A DNA stretch of 64,000 nt from Lachnospiraceae bacterium. GTDB taxonomy: Bacteria; Bacillota; Clostridia; Lachnospirales; Lachnospiraceae. A program made the position numbers and the translations under genes. The notes below the pieces were generated by a model, which saw only the letters and a list, made by a program, of their open reading frames with translations, had not been told where the DNA came from and searched no databases. Positions 8,370 through 18,111 of the stretch are shown piece by piece. The DNA lies in NCBI GenBank assembly GCA_017427685.1, contig JAFRSH010000006.1, positions 62,001-126,000 of the forward strand, written 5' to 3'. Every line of letters begins with the position of its first letter. Within the stretch, counting starts at the first letter, position 1.

Positions 8370-11300
8370 TCAAATATTTGATACTCTGTCTTCCCTAATG
8401 GTATGTGCCCTGTGCGTTCCGCTTTTCACCACATAGAACCTGTTCTCGGGAAGATCCTCAAGATCGCACTCGTGCCGGCCGTCCGCATCGCTGTACGTTC
8501 CGGTGATCACCAGCCTCCTGATGAACGCGCCCGTTTTGAGGGAGTTGAGCTTCATCATGATCTGCGACCTGCCCGGAAGCTTGCCGATATCCCATCCCGG
8601 ATGGAACGAGTCGGAAACGGGCGATAAGAACGCTTCAAGAGCTTCCGTGAGCTTGAGGCCCACTTCGTAATCAGTCTCGTCGCTCATCCTGTTCATCCAG
8701 ATATCAACATTGATGGCCACACCGATCGGCTCCACGATCTCCATCGTGTCAAAGCCCGCCGTGAGCTCCACACAGTTCTCAAGATGTTCGCGCAGCTTCG
8801 GAACAAGCCTGTCGAATGAATGTGTTCCCTGTCCGAAGTCTTTCATGAGGAGCACAATGCTTATAAGACCGTCCTGCACTCTCCCGTCTACCGATTCACC
8901 GATGATGCATTCGGCCTTGTTGATGCTGTCGCTGAAGCTGAGTATCTCGTTCTTGTAGTCAGTCATGGTCACGATACGGTTGCGGCTTCCGATGATGTTG
9001 GCCGCCCTGTTGACGGCACTGTCCACAGATTCGATACTGCTTCCGCCGTAAGCGGGGAACGGATTGTAGATGCCTCCGAGGAAGTCGATCCTGTTCATGG
9101 TGTCCGTGAGCTCGCCCGCGCGGACATTTGCATCCGCACCGCTGCAGCTTCTGGCGATCACACGTACCGCGGTCGAATCCGTGACCGAAGGAACGGCCAC
9201 ATGCACACCGTCTCCGAAGACTACCGATCCCTGCTGCCTGTCAAGAACGTAGTGGCGGTCGCCCTCATGAGAGCGGTCGAAGTTGCCGACTTCTTCCCAC
9301 AGAACAAAGAAATCGTTTATGTTGCCGTACGTATCATACTCAGCGTACGCTTTGTCCGGATCACTGCTCATGATCTCTTTCATCTCTTCCGTGGTATGCT
9401 TATTGACTTCGTTTACCCATACCTGCGCGTCAAGGATATTCGACGAGGAAAGGTTGAAGCGCACGCTCGGAGTCTCCTTCAGGATGTAGAAGTCCTCGGG
9501 CACGTGTGTGTCGATGTTGCTGACATCGACTGCATTTATGATCAGATTCTTGATCACCGGGCGGTATACGCTTTTTGCCCCGAAGTGACCATTAACGTCA
9601 AGGATCCTCAACCAGAACCGCTTTCTTCCTTCGATCGTGGTTGCGGCCATATCCTCCGAAGGGATAAACCGCAGCTGTCCGGTGCGTGCGAGACTGTCCG
9701 TCTTGTCGATCACCTGCAGAGGTTTAAAACCGTCTATCGTAGAGTATTCGAATCTGAGAGTCGTGCCGACATAAGCGGACTCGTCCTCGAGGACCATAAG
9801 CATTGAGACAGGTCCCGCCGAGAACTTCCTGTCAAAGCCGAAATAAAGGGCATTGTCGGTATACGGGCTCACTCTGAAGGCAGTGATGCCTTTACCCGAC
9901 ATGAGAGCCATGGTGGCATCCTCTGTAGCTATCCTGTTCACGACTTCAACACGCTCGGGGCGGACGAAGCTGTCGCCGTACGTGTACTCGACCGTGGCGT
10001 TTTTGATTATGGGGTAATTGTGATTGCAGGGCATCATGTAGCAGTTGTTGCATCTGATGGTCTGGAATCTTATCGCTCTGCCGCGACCACCGTCCTCGAT
10101 CCAGTCCTCGGGCGCAATGAACGAGAAGGAACGCCTGCCCGCTTCACCTGCGGCAAACATCTCCGATTCGTCGTTCATAAGCATCAGTCTCTTCCAGCCC
10201 GTCTTTGAGGAATACTCGATGGAGATCTCATCGACGTAGGACTCGACAACTCTCGTATTGATCGCGAGATGAGGCTTTCTCTTGACAACCTTCAGAGAAT
10301 CCTCGATCTGCGCATATGACATGGTCACGGGGTTCACGCCGAACTCAACATCAAAAGAAACAGTGATCTTTGCTCCCACTCTCGAGAAATAATCATCATG
10401 CCTCATGAAGCATTCCTGGAACATGGCGAGCTTGTCACCGAAAGGTCTGAAGTTTGTGGGGTCGAGGTCCGTGCCCAAAGTCGAAGCTGACTTGAAAGGC
10501 TGCTTTTCGCCTTCGGAAGAGAATTCGATCCCTTTAACGCGTATATGATCGTTCACGGCTTCCGCGGCTTCGATGACAAATACCGAATACTCGCGGTCGC
10601 GCATGATCTTGCGGCAGTCGCCGCTCTTTTTGAGGCAGAGCACATCCTCGCCGATAAGCTTTATTTCATCAAATGCGCTGAGCCCTTTCTCAGTCAGGTA
10701 CGAAAGCCTGTATGTCCCGTTCACGATCTTCTTTGCAAGGTCGTCGGGACTGTCGATCTTCATCAGGATCTTCTCGTCCTTGATGTCAAAATAAAACGAA
10801 TGGAAAATAAGGAGTCCGTTCCGTCCGAGCTCGGCTCCGCAGTCGTCAAATGCTGCGAAAGGCTTAAAGCCGGCCGTTTCGGTCTCGGTCTGTGCGGCGC
10901 CCGCGTCAACCTCTGCGGAGACGTCCTCTTCCGCCATGATTCCGTCGAGCTCCGGCATAAGCGCCATTCTCTTCGAAGGACCGTAGATGTTTCTGATGGT
11001 GCCGGTTTTTGAGTCTGTCGAAAGGATGTCTGTGAGCTTTGAGCTTGTGATGTACATGGGATGGGCGGTTTCAAAGATGACCCTGTCCTCGCCTTCACCG
11101 CCGTAGATCTTCGTTCCTTTCGCAACGTAGCTTCCGTTGATCAGTCCCGAAGAAAGCTCCATGACAACCATGGTCGAAGCCGGCTGTGCGGGCATAAGGG
11201 ACACTCCCGCCATGTTTGCCAGCTCGGCATGGTATACATCAAGAAGCTCATCATAGCGACTCGTGTTTTCCGCCACCTGATCCGCAAAGATCATCGCGAT

Positions 11301-11429
11301 CACGGAACCGATATCGGGATTCTTTGTATCAAAATGCCACTCGGGTACATAGACCTTTGAGAGAGTTTTTATCTGCTCTCTTATATCCGCAGCCTTTCTC
11401 CCGTCGAGATCAACCCTGCTTTGTTTCAT
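8370..11429 (-). CDS. Large baseplate J-like protein (second of two)
   Basis: At 1019 residues this is the largest protein of the CIS block. The start region has the same pattern as the 695-residue paralogue (WHFDTKNPDIGSVIAMIFA near 37-55), and the C-terminal part around residue 900 (EPIGVAINVDIWMNRM) again matches baseplate J. The long middle is probably inserted beta-rich domains on the wedge. Its start overlaps the end of the gp25-like gene by 20 bases, and a GGAGG ribosome site is present. Two J-like proteins of unequal size are usual in eCIS loci (Afp11 and Afp12), so this supports a full baseplate. Confidence 0.82.
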   Translation of the reverse strand: MKQSRVDLDGRKAADIREQIKTLSKVYVPEWHFDTKNPDIGSVIAMIFADQVAENTSRYDELLDVYHAELANMAGVSLMPAQPASTMVVMELSSGLINGSYVAKGTKIYGGEGEDRVIFETAHPMYITSSKLTDILSTDSKTGTIRNIYGPSKRMALMPELDGIMAEEDVSAEVDAGAAQTETETAGFKPFAAFDDCGAELGRNGLLIFHSFYFDIKDEKILMKIDSPDDLAKKIVNGTYRLSYLTEKGLSAFDEIKLIGEDVLCLKKSGDCRKIMRDREYSVFVIEAAEAVNDHIRVKGIEFSSEGEKQPFKSASTLGTDLDPTNFRPFGDKLAMFQECFMRHDDYFSRVGAKITVSFDVEFGVNPVTMSYAQIEDSLKVVKRKPHLAINTRVVESYVDEISIEYSSKTGWKRLMLMNDESEMFAAGEAGRRSFSFIAPEDWIEDGGRGRAIRFQTIRCNNCYMMPCNHNYPIIKNATVEYTYGDSFVRPERVEVVNRIATEDATMALMSGKGITAFRVSPYTDNALYFGFDRKFSAGPVSMLMVLEDESAYVGTTLRFEYSTIDGFKPLQVIDKTDSLARTGQLRFIPSEDMAATTIEGRKRFWLRILDVNGHFGAKSVYRPVIKNLIINAVDVSNIDTHVPEDFYILKETPSVRFNLSSSNILDAQVWVNEVNKHTTEEMKEIMSSDPDKAYAEYDTYGNINDFFVLWEEVGNFDRSHEGDRHYVLDRQQGSVVFGDGVHVAVPSVTDSTAVRVIARSCSGADANVRAGELTDTMNRIDFLGGIYNPFPAYGGSSIESVDSAVNRAANIIGSRNRIVTMTDYKNEILSFSDSINKAECIIGESVDGRVQDGLISIVLLMKDFGQGTHSFDRLVPKLREHLENCVELTAGFDTMEIVEPIGVAINVDIWMNRMSDETDYEVGLKLTEALEAFLSPVSDSFHPGWDIGKLPGRSQIMMKLNSLKTGAFIRRLVITGTYSDADGRHECDLEDLPENRFYVVKSGTHRAHTIREDRVSNI

Positions 11430-11835
11430 CCATAGCCTCCTCTACAGCACCGTACAGATAGAAAGGAAATACCAGATTGTCCTTTGTGTTGGTGTCCGTG
11501 ACCGTGTACGCGATGTCGACCATCAGATATCCGGGCTTCGACTGACTGTCAAAAGAGATCGTCACATCGGAGATCCTCGGCTCAGCCGTTTTCAGATCAT
11601 TGACAAGATCCATCCGCAGGATATTGAGCACGGTCGCGTTGGGCTCCGTGAACGCAAATCTCTGGATCTCCGTACCGAAATCGGGCCTGAGCCAGCGTTC
11701 CGTCTTCTGTGTCATGAGTATCATGTAGACGGATTCTTTCACGTTTTCAAGTTCGCTCGATGTCTCAAACCGTCCGGTGGTCGGATTCACCGCGGGAGGG
11801 AATTTCATCCCTGTTCCTAAAAAAGCTTTGGCCAT
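11410..11835 (-). CDS. gp25-like baseplate wedge protein (Afp9-type)
   Basis: This 141-residue protein has the core of the gp25/W family: MILMTQKTERWLRPDFGT, where the Glu-Arg pair and the PDFGT motif are the family signature. In T4 and in type VI secretion (TssE) this protein nucleates sheath assembly on the baseplate. The gene sits between spike and J-like genes, as in Afp/PVC loci, and overlaps the next gene by 20 bases. Confidence 0.92.
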   Translation of the reverse strand: MAKAFLGTGMKFPPAVNPTTGRFETSSELENVKESVYMILMTQKTERWLRPDFGTEIQRFAFTEPNATVLNILRMDLVNDLKTAEPRISDVTISFDSQSKPGYLMVDIAYTVTDTNTKDNLVFPFYLYGAVEEAMDETKQG

Positions 11836-11849
11836 TTTTAACTCCTATC

Positions 11850-12734
11850 CTATCCAACGTTTATGGTGCCGCCCTTAACAAGCGTGCTTCCTTCCGCTTC
11901 GATCTTGGCCGAACTGCTCGCCTTGACCGCGTAATTCATAGCTTCCACATTCATGTTCTGCTGAGAACTCAACTTCATGTCACCCGATGCGGCAAGCTCG
12001 ATCTTTTCATTGGCTGTGACCTTGAAGTTGTCGCATTTTATCGAAACGTTTCCCTTGCCGTTCGCAACTTCAAGAGTCGCCGTGACGTTGCTCTCACCAA
12101 CCTTGACCTCGACCTTTTTCTGTGCCAGAACACTGATCAGTCCGTCGGCTTCCTTGGTCTTAAGCGAGATGAAGTTCTTGTTCTTTTTGTCCTTGAAGTC
12201 GGAGATCATGATCGATTCTTCCTTCGAATCGAGCTCCATGTAGAGCTTTCCTTCAAAAAGCTGCAGGCGGAGCTTGTCATCCTGGGGCGGATCCTGCTCG
12301 TCATCCTCGTAGCGGATCATGGAGCTGCCGTTACGTGCTTTGATCTCTTTGACGCTGTTCGATTTATTGGCACATTCCGTGACGAGCTTTGAGCCCTGAT
12401 CTATGCTCCCTATAATATACGGTTTATCTATGTTTCCTTCCTCGAAAACAAGCAAAACTTCGTCGCCGACTTCGGGCAGGTAGTAGCAGCCCCACTTTGC
12501 TCCCATATACGGGAATGCGACCTTTGCCCACTTAAGGATGTTGCTGTCGGTGTCCCTGTTCGGGATACGGACACAGACCTTTCCGTGCTGGGCCGCCGTG
12601 TTCTGTGTATCCCACTTGGAGTCCCAGAGCTTCTCGACGATCCCGACAACCACACCGTAGATCCTGTTGTCGCCCGTCTCACTCTTGGTGACCGCACGGG
12701 CACTGACTTGCTGCATTATATCGATAAAATCCAT
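11850..12734 (-). CDS. Spike protein with gpV/gp5 OB-fold and beta-helix-like tail
   Basis: This 294-residue protein starts with a phage baseplate assembly protein V / gp5-type OB domain (about 20-115): IYGVVVGIVEKLWD, KVCVRIPNRDTDSN, then PEVGDEVLLVFEEGNIDKP. The C-terminal half is a run of short beta repeats (such as KVEVKVGESNVTATLEV and KIELAASGDMKLSS) that fits a trimeric beta-helix needle like VgrG or gp5C. It forms the membrane-piercing spike, to be capped by the PAAR-like protein. Here hub (gpD) and spike (gpV) are separate genes, unlike the fused VgrG/Afp8 arrangement. No enzymatic domain is fused to its tip. Confidence 0.88.
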   Translation of the reverse strand: MDFIDIMQQVSARAVTKSETGDNRIYGVVVGIVEKLWDSKWDTQNTAAQHGKVCVRIPNRDTDSNILKWAKVAFPYMGAKWGCYYLPEVGDEVLLVFEEGNIDKPYIIGSIDQGSKLVTECANKSNSVKEIKARNGSSMIRYEDDEQDPPQDDKLRLQLFEGKLYMELDSKEESIMISDFKDKKNKNFISLKTKEADGLISVLAQKKVEVKVGESNVTATLEVANGKGNVSIKCDNFKVTANEKIELAASGDMKLSSQQNMNVEAMNYAVKASSSAKIEAEGSTLVKGGTINVG

Positions 12735-12813
12735 TTATAACTCCTGTTTTTGACGCGTTTATCACTGTTTGTTCTCTCATCAGACCATCACAAATATCAG
12801 CGGGTCAATCTGC

Positions 12814-13983
12814 TTATTTGAGGGTGGCTGCACATCCCTCGAGCGTACATCTGTACTCACCTTTCCTGGTCATCACGTGACGTACCTTCTTGAGGTAGAA
12901 CTTGTTGTTGAGTTCTTCTCCGAGTCCTCTTATCATGATGAACGATCCGGGTATAAGATCGGGGATACCGACCGTTTCACATCTGAGTGTCCCGAATCTG
13001 TATGCGACCGATTCGGCAAGGTATTTGACCCTCATGTCCGCTTCGGCCTGTGAATGAACCGTTGAGTCGAGGTAAGTCATCACATTGTTGCTCACCAGCG
13101 ACTTCGCATCATTTCCGAGTGACCACTTGTTGTTGATCTTTTGCTTGGATGTGATGAGCTTGCCGGTGTCTGTATCGGTCGCTCTTACTTCGACCTGTCC
13201 CACCAGTCCCGTGATATCAAACTCGACATCAAAGGTTCTGAGGATGTTCTGCGGTCTGATGGTCATAAGGCTCAGCGTGTCGGCCTTGGCCGGTCTGAAG
13301 ATGACGGTCCCTGCTGACACAAAGAAGTCGAAGTTAACTTTCTTGGCCATCCTGACTACGAATTCGTAATCGCTCTCACCCACCATCTCGATGGTAGGCT
13401 TGTCTTTGCCGGATGTGTCCTGCATCTGTGCAAGCACATCGGGGGTATTCTCAACGGTGACACCTCTTATGATCCCGGCCGAAGAATCCGTCTTACTGCC
13501 GTACGGCTCCCCGTCAAAAATCTCTTTGACAGCATCACTGACAGTCGTGGCTTTGAGCTGACGCGAGTGATTGTTGGCCATCATAAGTCCTTTGACATCC
13601 ATGGCTGTAACTGCGACATACGGAAGTCCGAGATCATCAAACACAAAATTAACCTTCGTGATAACGCCCACAAACACTGTCTTGACCGAGGAGGTATAAC
13701 CCATCGCGATCTCGACGGCCGACCCGATCATGAAGAATTTACCGTAGTCCTTGATCTTAAAGTTACCGGTATTCACGTCGTAGGTTCCGTACATCCTGTA
13801 ACTTGCAACGGAAGCCTCAAATCCGCTTGAAAGATCCACATCTATCTGTGATATAGCGATTTCCGGATTTTTGACAGTAAAATCATCTTCACCGTTGATC
13901 TTGATCACCACGTGAGGATTCGTAAAACCCTTTGCTTCTTTTTTCAGAGCGTCATAATCAAGACCGCTGTACAAACTTGCCAT
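12814..13983 (-). CDS. Hub protein, phage late control D / gp27-like
   Basis: This 389-residue protein matches the gpD/gp27 hub family. An early barrel-like part (VFVGVITKVNFVFDDLG near 105) is followed by SDAVKEIFDGEPYG and a second barrel with ESDYEFVVRMAKKVNFDFF. The C-terminal segment LIPGSFIMIRGLGEELNNKFYLKK is also typical. It forms the trimeric centre of the baseplate between tube and spike and is homologous to the N-terminal half of VgrG. The neighbouring gene encodes the separate spike. I see no LysM domain fused to it. Confidence 0.85.
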   Translation of the reverse strand: MASLYSGLDYDALKKEAKGFTNPHVVIKINGEDDFTVKNPEIAISQIDVDLSSGFEASVASYRMYGTYDVNTGNFKIKDYGKFFMIGSAVEIAMGYTSSVKTVFVGVITKVNFVFDDLGLPYVAVTAMDVKGLMMANNHSRQLKATTVSDAVKEIFDGEPYGSKTDSSAGIIRGVTVENTPDVLAQMQDTSGKDKPTIEMVGESDYEFVVRMAKKVNFDFFVSAGTVIFRPAKADTLSLMTIRPQNILRTFDVEFDITGLVGQVEVRATDTDTGKLITSKQKINNKWSLGNDAKSLVSNNVMTYLDSTVHSQAEADMRVKYLAESVAYRFGTLRCETVGIPDLIPGSFIMIRGLGEELNNKFYLKKVRHVMTRKGEYRCTLEGCAATLK

Positions 13984-14011
13984 AAAAAAGCCTCTTCATA
14001 GATTGAATGGT

Positions 14012-14881
14012 TTACGCGTTCAGGTTCACCAGCGAACCTGCAAGGTCCGCGAACGAACCCATATCGATCGTCTTGGACTCTCCGGGAGGTCCAAAGAGTT
14101 TTGTGAACGCTTCGTCCCAGTAATCGCCACCCATGTTGACAACCTCGGCTCCCGTTTCATCCTTGACAACCGGAGCTGTCTTTTGGAAGATGGACATGTC
14201 AACGGTCGCCGCGATGGGGTTACCATCCGGAGAGAACATGGTATACCGGGCGTTCACACTTTCGATCTCACCAAAAAACACCACATCACCGAACACAAAT
14301 ATCGCCTGACGGGTCGCGTACTGGGTTATAAGCGAAACAAGTCCCTCGACAGGCGTCTGTACCGAGTAGGTACAGATGAGCCCCGCTATATCCTTGACGA
14401 TCGCCGAAGGAGCGACTATCAGCTTGTCCTGCATGAATGCATTGGCATTATTGATGTCACAAAAATGCATCGTGAAGCTCATTCTGGTCTGCGCCGGATG
14501 GGTTGCCCTGACAAGCTGATTGAGACCCGACTCGGGCGGACCCTGTTTGGTGACATAAGATCCCACTAGAGAGCTGAGGTTGATCGTTTCAGGATTGTAT
14601 TGAAATTCAAAATAATCCCAATCCGACTTGTACTTTACAAAATTGATAAGATCCTTGCCTCTGCGGGCTCCGCTGCTTGATGCAAGTGCCCCCATGAGGT
14701 CTCCCGCTGTTCCGGCAGCATCCACGCCGGCATACAAAGAATTCTGAACAGCGCTTATAGCCTCATTGACCAATTTCTGAGCGAGGTTGCTCGGGTTGAT
14801 CCTTCGCACAAGAAGCGCGGCTTTCGTCGCGTTACCGAGTAAGCTGTTGGCTAGATTTGCTCCGACCGATCCTATTCCCAT
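14012..14881 (-). CDS. CIS tube-type baseplate protein (Afp7-like), copy 1
   Basis: This 289-residue protein carries the motif FQYNPETINLSS near 93 and the later pair FGDVVFFGEIESVNARYTMF / SPDGNPIAATVDMSIF. This is the pattern of the CIS_tube family (N-terminal domain of Afp7), which links the first tube ring to the hub. Most Afp7-like proteins end in LysM; none is seen here. An extra 90-residue N-terminal segment is Ala/Leu-rich. The next gene is a clear paralogue. Its position between the 760-residue protein and the hub fits an adaptor at the bottom of the tube. Confidence 0.78.
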   Translation of the reverse strand: MGIGSVGANLANSLLGNATKAALLVRRINPSNLAQKLVNEAISAVQNSLYAGVDAAGTAGDLMGALASSSGARRGKDLINFVKYKSDWDYFEFQYNPETINLSSLVGSYVTKQGPPESGLNQLVRATHPAQTRMSFTMHFCDINNANAFMQDKLIVAPSAIVKDIAGLICTYSVQTPVEGLVSLITQYATRQAIFVFGDVVFFGEIESVNARYTMFSPDGNPIAATVDMSIFQKTAPVVKDETGAEVVNMGGDYWDEAFTKLFGPPGESKTIDMGSFADLAGSLVNLNA

Positions 14882-14901
14882 AAATACTCCTTATACCGAA
14901 C

Positions 14902-15759
14902 TCAAATATTAAGTATCGAACTAACCTGCTGTCCTGCTTTGGCATTCTTGATGATGTTTGTGGGATTGAGGAAACAGTCGTTGTAACGATCTGCCCACTG
15001 ACCCATATCGCCCTGCTTGACGGTTGTATCGAAGCACAGGATTGAGAGATTCACTTTCGCCCTGATGGGCTTTCCTGTGGGAGAAAACATGGTATACTGG
15101 ACATCAACTCCGCTTATCAGTCCGCTGTAACTCATCTCCGACCAGGTGAATGTGATCTCTCTTGTGTACTCATTTCGAAGTACCGCCACCAGACCTTCAA
15201 CCTGCTTCTGGACTGAGAACTCGGCGCCTCCGAAAAGTGTTGCCGCAGCCGTCGCGAGATTTTTCATGATCGAGGTCGGGCTCATTATCAGCTTGTCCTG
15301 CAGGAATGCATCCGCATTGTTCTCCGCGTCAAATATGAGCGGAATAGTTACTGAGATACGAGGATCAGCCTTCCCGGACGAGAGACTTTTCCCGCCCGTT
15401 TTTTTATCTGCTGTATCGCCCGAAAAGTCCGTGACCTGAAAGCTACCTCCGCCGATAGCCTGGAAACTGATAGATTCCGGATTAAACTGAACCTTCATCG
15501 ACTTTTTTACGGTCCCCATTGCATTCGGATTGTACTCGCCGATCGGCAGCTCTCCGACAGTCTTATAAGCAATATCAGCTATCGCTGTCTGAATATCCTC
15601 GAGCGCCTGAGCCACCTGAGTATCGGGACCGTTACTGGTTCTAACGGTAGTGGCTTTTTTCACTTGCGTTTCGGTTAGAGTTCTTCTGTCGATGATCGTA
15701 ATGACAGCTTCGACCGGATTACCGGTAACACTCGCAAGCAGATTTGATCCAACACCCAT
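14902..15759 (-). CDS. CIS tube-type baseplate protein (Afp7-like), copy 2
   Basis: This 285-residue protein is a paralogue of the downstream gene. It shares VQFNPESISFQA, the segment NADAFLQDKLIMSPTSIMK (compare NANAFMQDKLIVAPSAIVK), and YSGLISGVDVQYTMFSPTGK followed by PIRAKVNLSI. It therefore belongs to the CIS_tube/Afp7 family. The two copies are separated by 20 bases and probably arose by tandem duplication, then diverged. They may form two stacked adaptor rings or one heteromeric ring. Again no LysM domain is seen. The start ATG at 15757-15759 lies just before the stop of the 760-residue gene. Confidence 0.78.
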   Translation of the reverse strand: MGVGSNLLASVTGNPVEAVITIIDRRTLTETQVKKATTVRTSNGPDTQVAQALEDIQTAIADIAYKTVGELPIGEYNPNAMGTVKKSMKVQFNPESISFQAIGGGSFQVTDFSGDTADKKTGGKSLSSGKADPRISVTIPLIFDAENNADAFLQDKLIMSPTSIMKNLATAAATLFGGAEFSVQKQVEGLVAVLRNEYTREITFTWSEMSYSGLISGVDVQYTMFSPTGKPIRAKVNLSILCFDTTVKQGDMGQWADRYNDCFLNPTNIIKNAKAGQQVSSILNI

Positions 15760-15762
15760 AGA

Positions 15763-18045
15763 TTAAAAACCTCTTCTCTTTCTTTCGGAAACAAGCATCT
15801 TTTCTATCCTGTCATAGACCTTTTCCGAGATCTCGTCCATGTCTTCCCTGAAACGATCCGTGATCATTCTGTCCACGGTATCACTGTTTAACATCTCCGT
15901 CGTGGTGGTCGTCTGTTCACGGACTAAGGTCCTACTAACATTGACATTCTCCGTCAGGTTCTGAACCTGCTCGGTCGTTTTCTTCAGTCCCTGCTTCTGA
16001 CGGTTCAGTTCCTCTACTATCTCTTCCGCTTCGGTAAAGTTTCTCTCGTGTTTGTGCACAAGATTTACATCCGATGTATCGTACTCAGAACGCGAAAGTC
16101 TTGTTTCACTGATCCTCGTTGTTCCGGCATCTGTCAGCTCGCGCGAGATTTTCTCCTGCAGTGCCTCCCGGGCAGGTTCTTTGGCAGTGGCCTCCGTGGC
16201 ATTACCTTCCAGATAGTGAAGCTCCGCGGCAAGCACTCCGGGGTCTGCGGATCTGAGTTTTCCCGAGGTGACCGCCTTTACGGGATTTTCCATGTACTCC
16301 CGAACGACGTTCATTATCTGCTTAGTCTCCTCGGACATCACATTCATCACCGCTTTTTCGGCAATCTCGGTTTTCTTCTCAACCACGTGTCCTTCCTTGA
16401 GATATTCGATCTCAAGAGGAGATTTTCCCGAGAGGATATCTTGAACGGCAAGTATAGCCTGCGACCGGTCTACCCTGAGCTGTCCGTCAGGTAATCTCTT
16501 TGCCGGCTCGGACTCCGTCCTGGCAAGCTTAGCCAGCCTCTCGAGATTCTGCTGATTAATGATATCGATAGCCTGCTTATATACATCCTTATTGTCAACG
16601 TTCGTTGTTAACGACCTGTTGTCTGTCTCTGTATCACCCTCAGTGTTCTTAACAAGGGTCATATCAACATCCGTAACATCGGTATACGAATCACCCTGAG
16701 GCCTGATCTCGGTCCGATCCGACATATAAACATTTTTGTCCGAACTCATTATGTCGGTCCGATCCGAGTACATGTTGCGTACGTTATATACCCGGTCTTC
16801 CGCAGAGATTTCCCTGCCTGCCGCCGATGTATATGTTTTGTTGAAGACATTCTCAGTAAGGGTAGCTGACTGCCTTTTAACCGTGGTCTGCGCAAGTTTC
16901 TCAATGATCTGTCTTGCGGCATCCACAAAGACCTTATCTCCCTCGTTGAGTACAAACCTGCCCGTTTCGTTCTCTCTCTCGTGAACGTAGTGTACAAGCT
17001 GCGTCAGAAGTGAGACTTCGTTTGTCTTCTGCTCGCCGGAAATCTCCAGTAGGTTCCTGTCATATATATATACGTTCTCGCCGCGCAAAGCCCTCTCTCT
17101 GATCCTCCGGAACGTATCTTTTCCTGCTCCGAAGAAAGTCTTCGAGTAATCAAACCACTCGTTTCTGTCGGTACGTGGTCTGTTCGAATAAAGAGTAAAT
17201 GCTTTCTCTATGTGACTGAGCAGAACAGCTGATGAAACATAGTTCGAAACATCGGTTCTGTTTGTCACTTCCGCTCCCGGTTCCCCCTCCTCATAGATGT
17301 TGTAGTTTCTGTAGGTGAGGGGCATCTGCTCGTTACGCACATAATTCCTGAATACCGAAAGAAGTGCATTCTGCGCAAACTTTTCTTCCTGTGCTATCCC
17401 AAGCTGCTCCGGACGGATGTATGTCATTGCCCCGGTTGTGTTGTTGTAAATACTGAACAACTGCGAGTAAATGTATGCCGTATCGAGCCTTTTAAATATC
17501 TCGTTGTATAATGCAGGCTCTTTTTCCTCTTTTTGGGGTTCTTCTTCTTTTTTGCTTCCCTTACGCTTCTTCTTACCCTCTTCTGCCGCTGCCCGGGCGA
17601 TCATCCTCAGTTCAACCGAGCTGTCATGGTAAAGTTCAAGAAGCTTTTCGGTAGCCGCTTCTTCGTTCTCGATCAGACTTACCTGCCGCAGGAACTGCTT
17701 CACATCGGTAACTCCGAGCTTACGAAGAACATTTTCCACATAAACGGTATCCCGGTATGTGGGCTTAACTGTCCCCGAGAACATGATACGATTGATCATG
17801 TTGTTGATAACGTCAAGCTTGATGTTCTGATTGGTGATCGCACGATTGTCGGTAATAAAGCTGTTAGTCGGGCCTTCGCTATAGTAGATCTCCGGCGGAG
17901 TTGAAACGAGATGCAGGAGCTCTTCAGGTTCAAAATCAGCCCTCATGAGCTCATAATCACCGATGATCTTTGCACTGAAGGTGTCGGCAGCCGGACGAAT
18001 GGGCATAAGGCTCTTAAAGTTCATGCTTGTCTTTATCGTGAGCAC
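15763..18045 (-). CDS. Large hydrophilic protein of unknown function in the CIS block
   Basis: I do not recognise a family for this 760-residue protein. It has no signal peptide or membrane segment, a lysine/glutamate stretch near 155-175 (KKKRKGSKKEEEPQKEEK), and a highly charged, Thr-rich C-terminal third with predicted coiled coil (EEIVEELNRQKQGLKKTTEQ near 690). A GTG start has a GAGG site seven bases upstream. It lies between the tube paralogue and the Afp7-like genes, a place where eCIS loci can carry extra structural or cargo genes. It may replace the absent canonical tape measure, or be a luminal or cytoplasmic partner of the repeat-tail tube protein. Hydrophobic stretches typical of phage tape measures are missing. 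Confidence 0.7.
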   Translation of the reverse strand: MLTIKTSMNFKSLMPIRPAADTFSAKIIGDYELMRADFEPEELLHLVSTPPEIYYSEGPTNSFITDNRAITNQNIKLDVINNMINRIMFSGTVKPTYRDTVYVENVLRKLGVTDVKQFLRQVSLIENEEAATEKLLELYHDSSVELRMIARAAAEEGKKKRKGSKKEEEPQKEEKEPALYNEIFKRLDTAYIYSQLFSIYNNTTGAMTYIRPEQLGIAQEEKFAQNALLSVFRNYVRNEQMPLTYRNYNIYEEGEPGAEVTNRTDVSNYVSSAVLLSHIEKAFTLYSNRPRTDRNEWFDYSKTFFGAGKDTFRRIRERALRGENVYIYDRNLLEISGEQKTNEVSLLTQLVHYVHERENETGRFVLNEGDKVFVDAARQIIEKLAQTTVKRQSATLTENVFNKTYTSAAGREISAEDRVYNVRNMYSDRTDIMSSDKNVYMSDRTEIRPQGDSYTDVTDVDMTLVKNTEGDTETDNRSLTTNVDNKDVYKQAIDIINQQNLERLAKLARTESEPAKRLPDGQLRVDRSQAILAVQDILSGKSPLEIEYLKEGHVVEKKTEIAEKAVMNVMSEETKQIMNVVREYMENPVKAVTSGKLRSADPGVLAAELHYLEGNATEATAKEPAREALQEKISRELTDAGTTRISETRLSRSEYDTSDVNLVHKHERNFTEAEEIVEELNRQKQGLKKTTEQVQNLTENVNVSRTLVREQTTTTTEMLNSDTVDRMITDRFREDMDEISEKVYDRIEKMLVSERKRRGF

Positions 18046-18111
18046 TATTCTACCTCATCCTTTCCGAAACGCCTGGCGTCTCTTTTTTCTTTGCGCGATC
18101 ACCGCTGCCGG

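Noticed and set aside
8820..9806. Plus-strand open frame of 328 codons opposite the large J-like gene
   Set aside because: It lies wholly within the minus-strand J-like gene, has no ribosome site or promoter, and its translation lacks any family pattern. It is a shadow frame.
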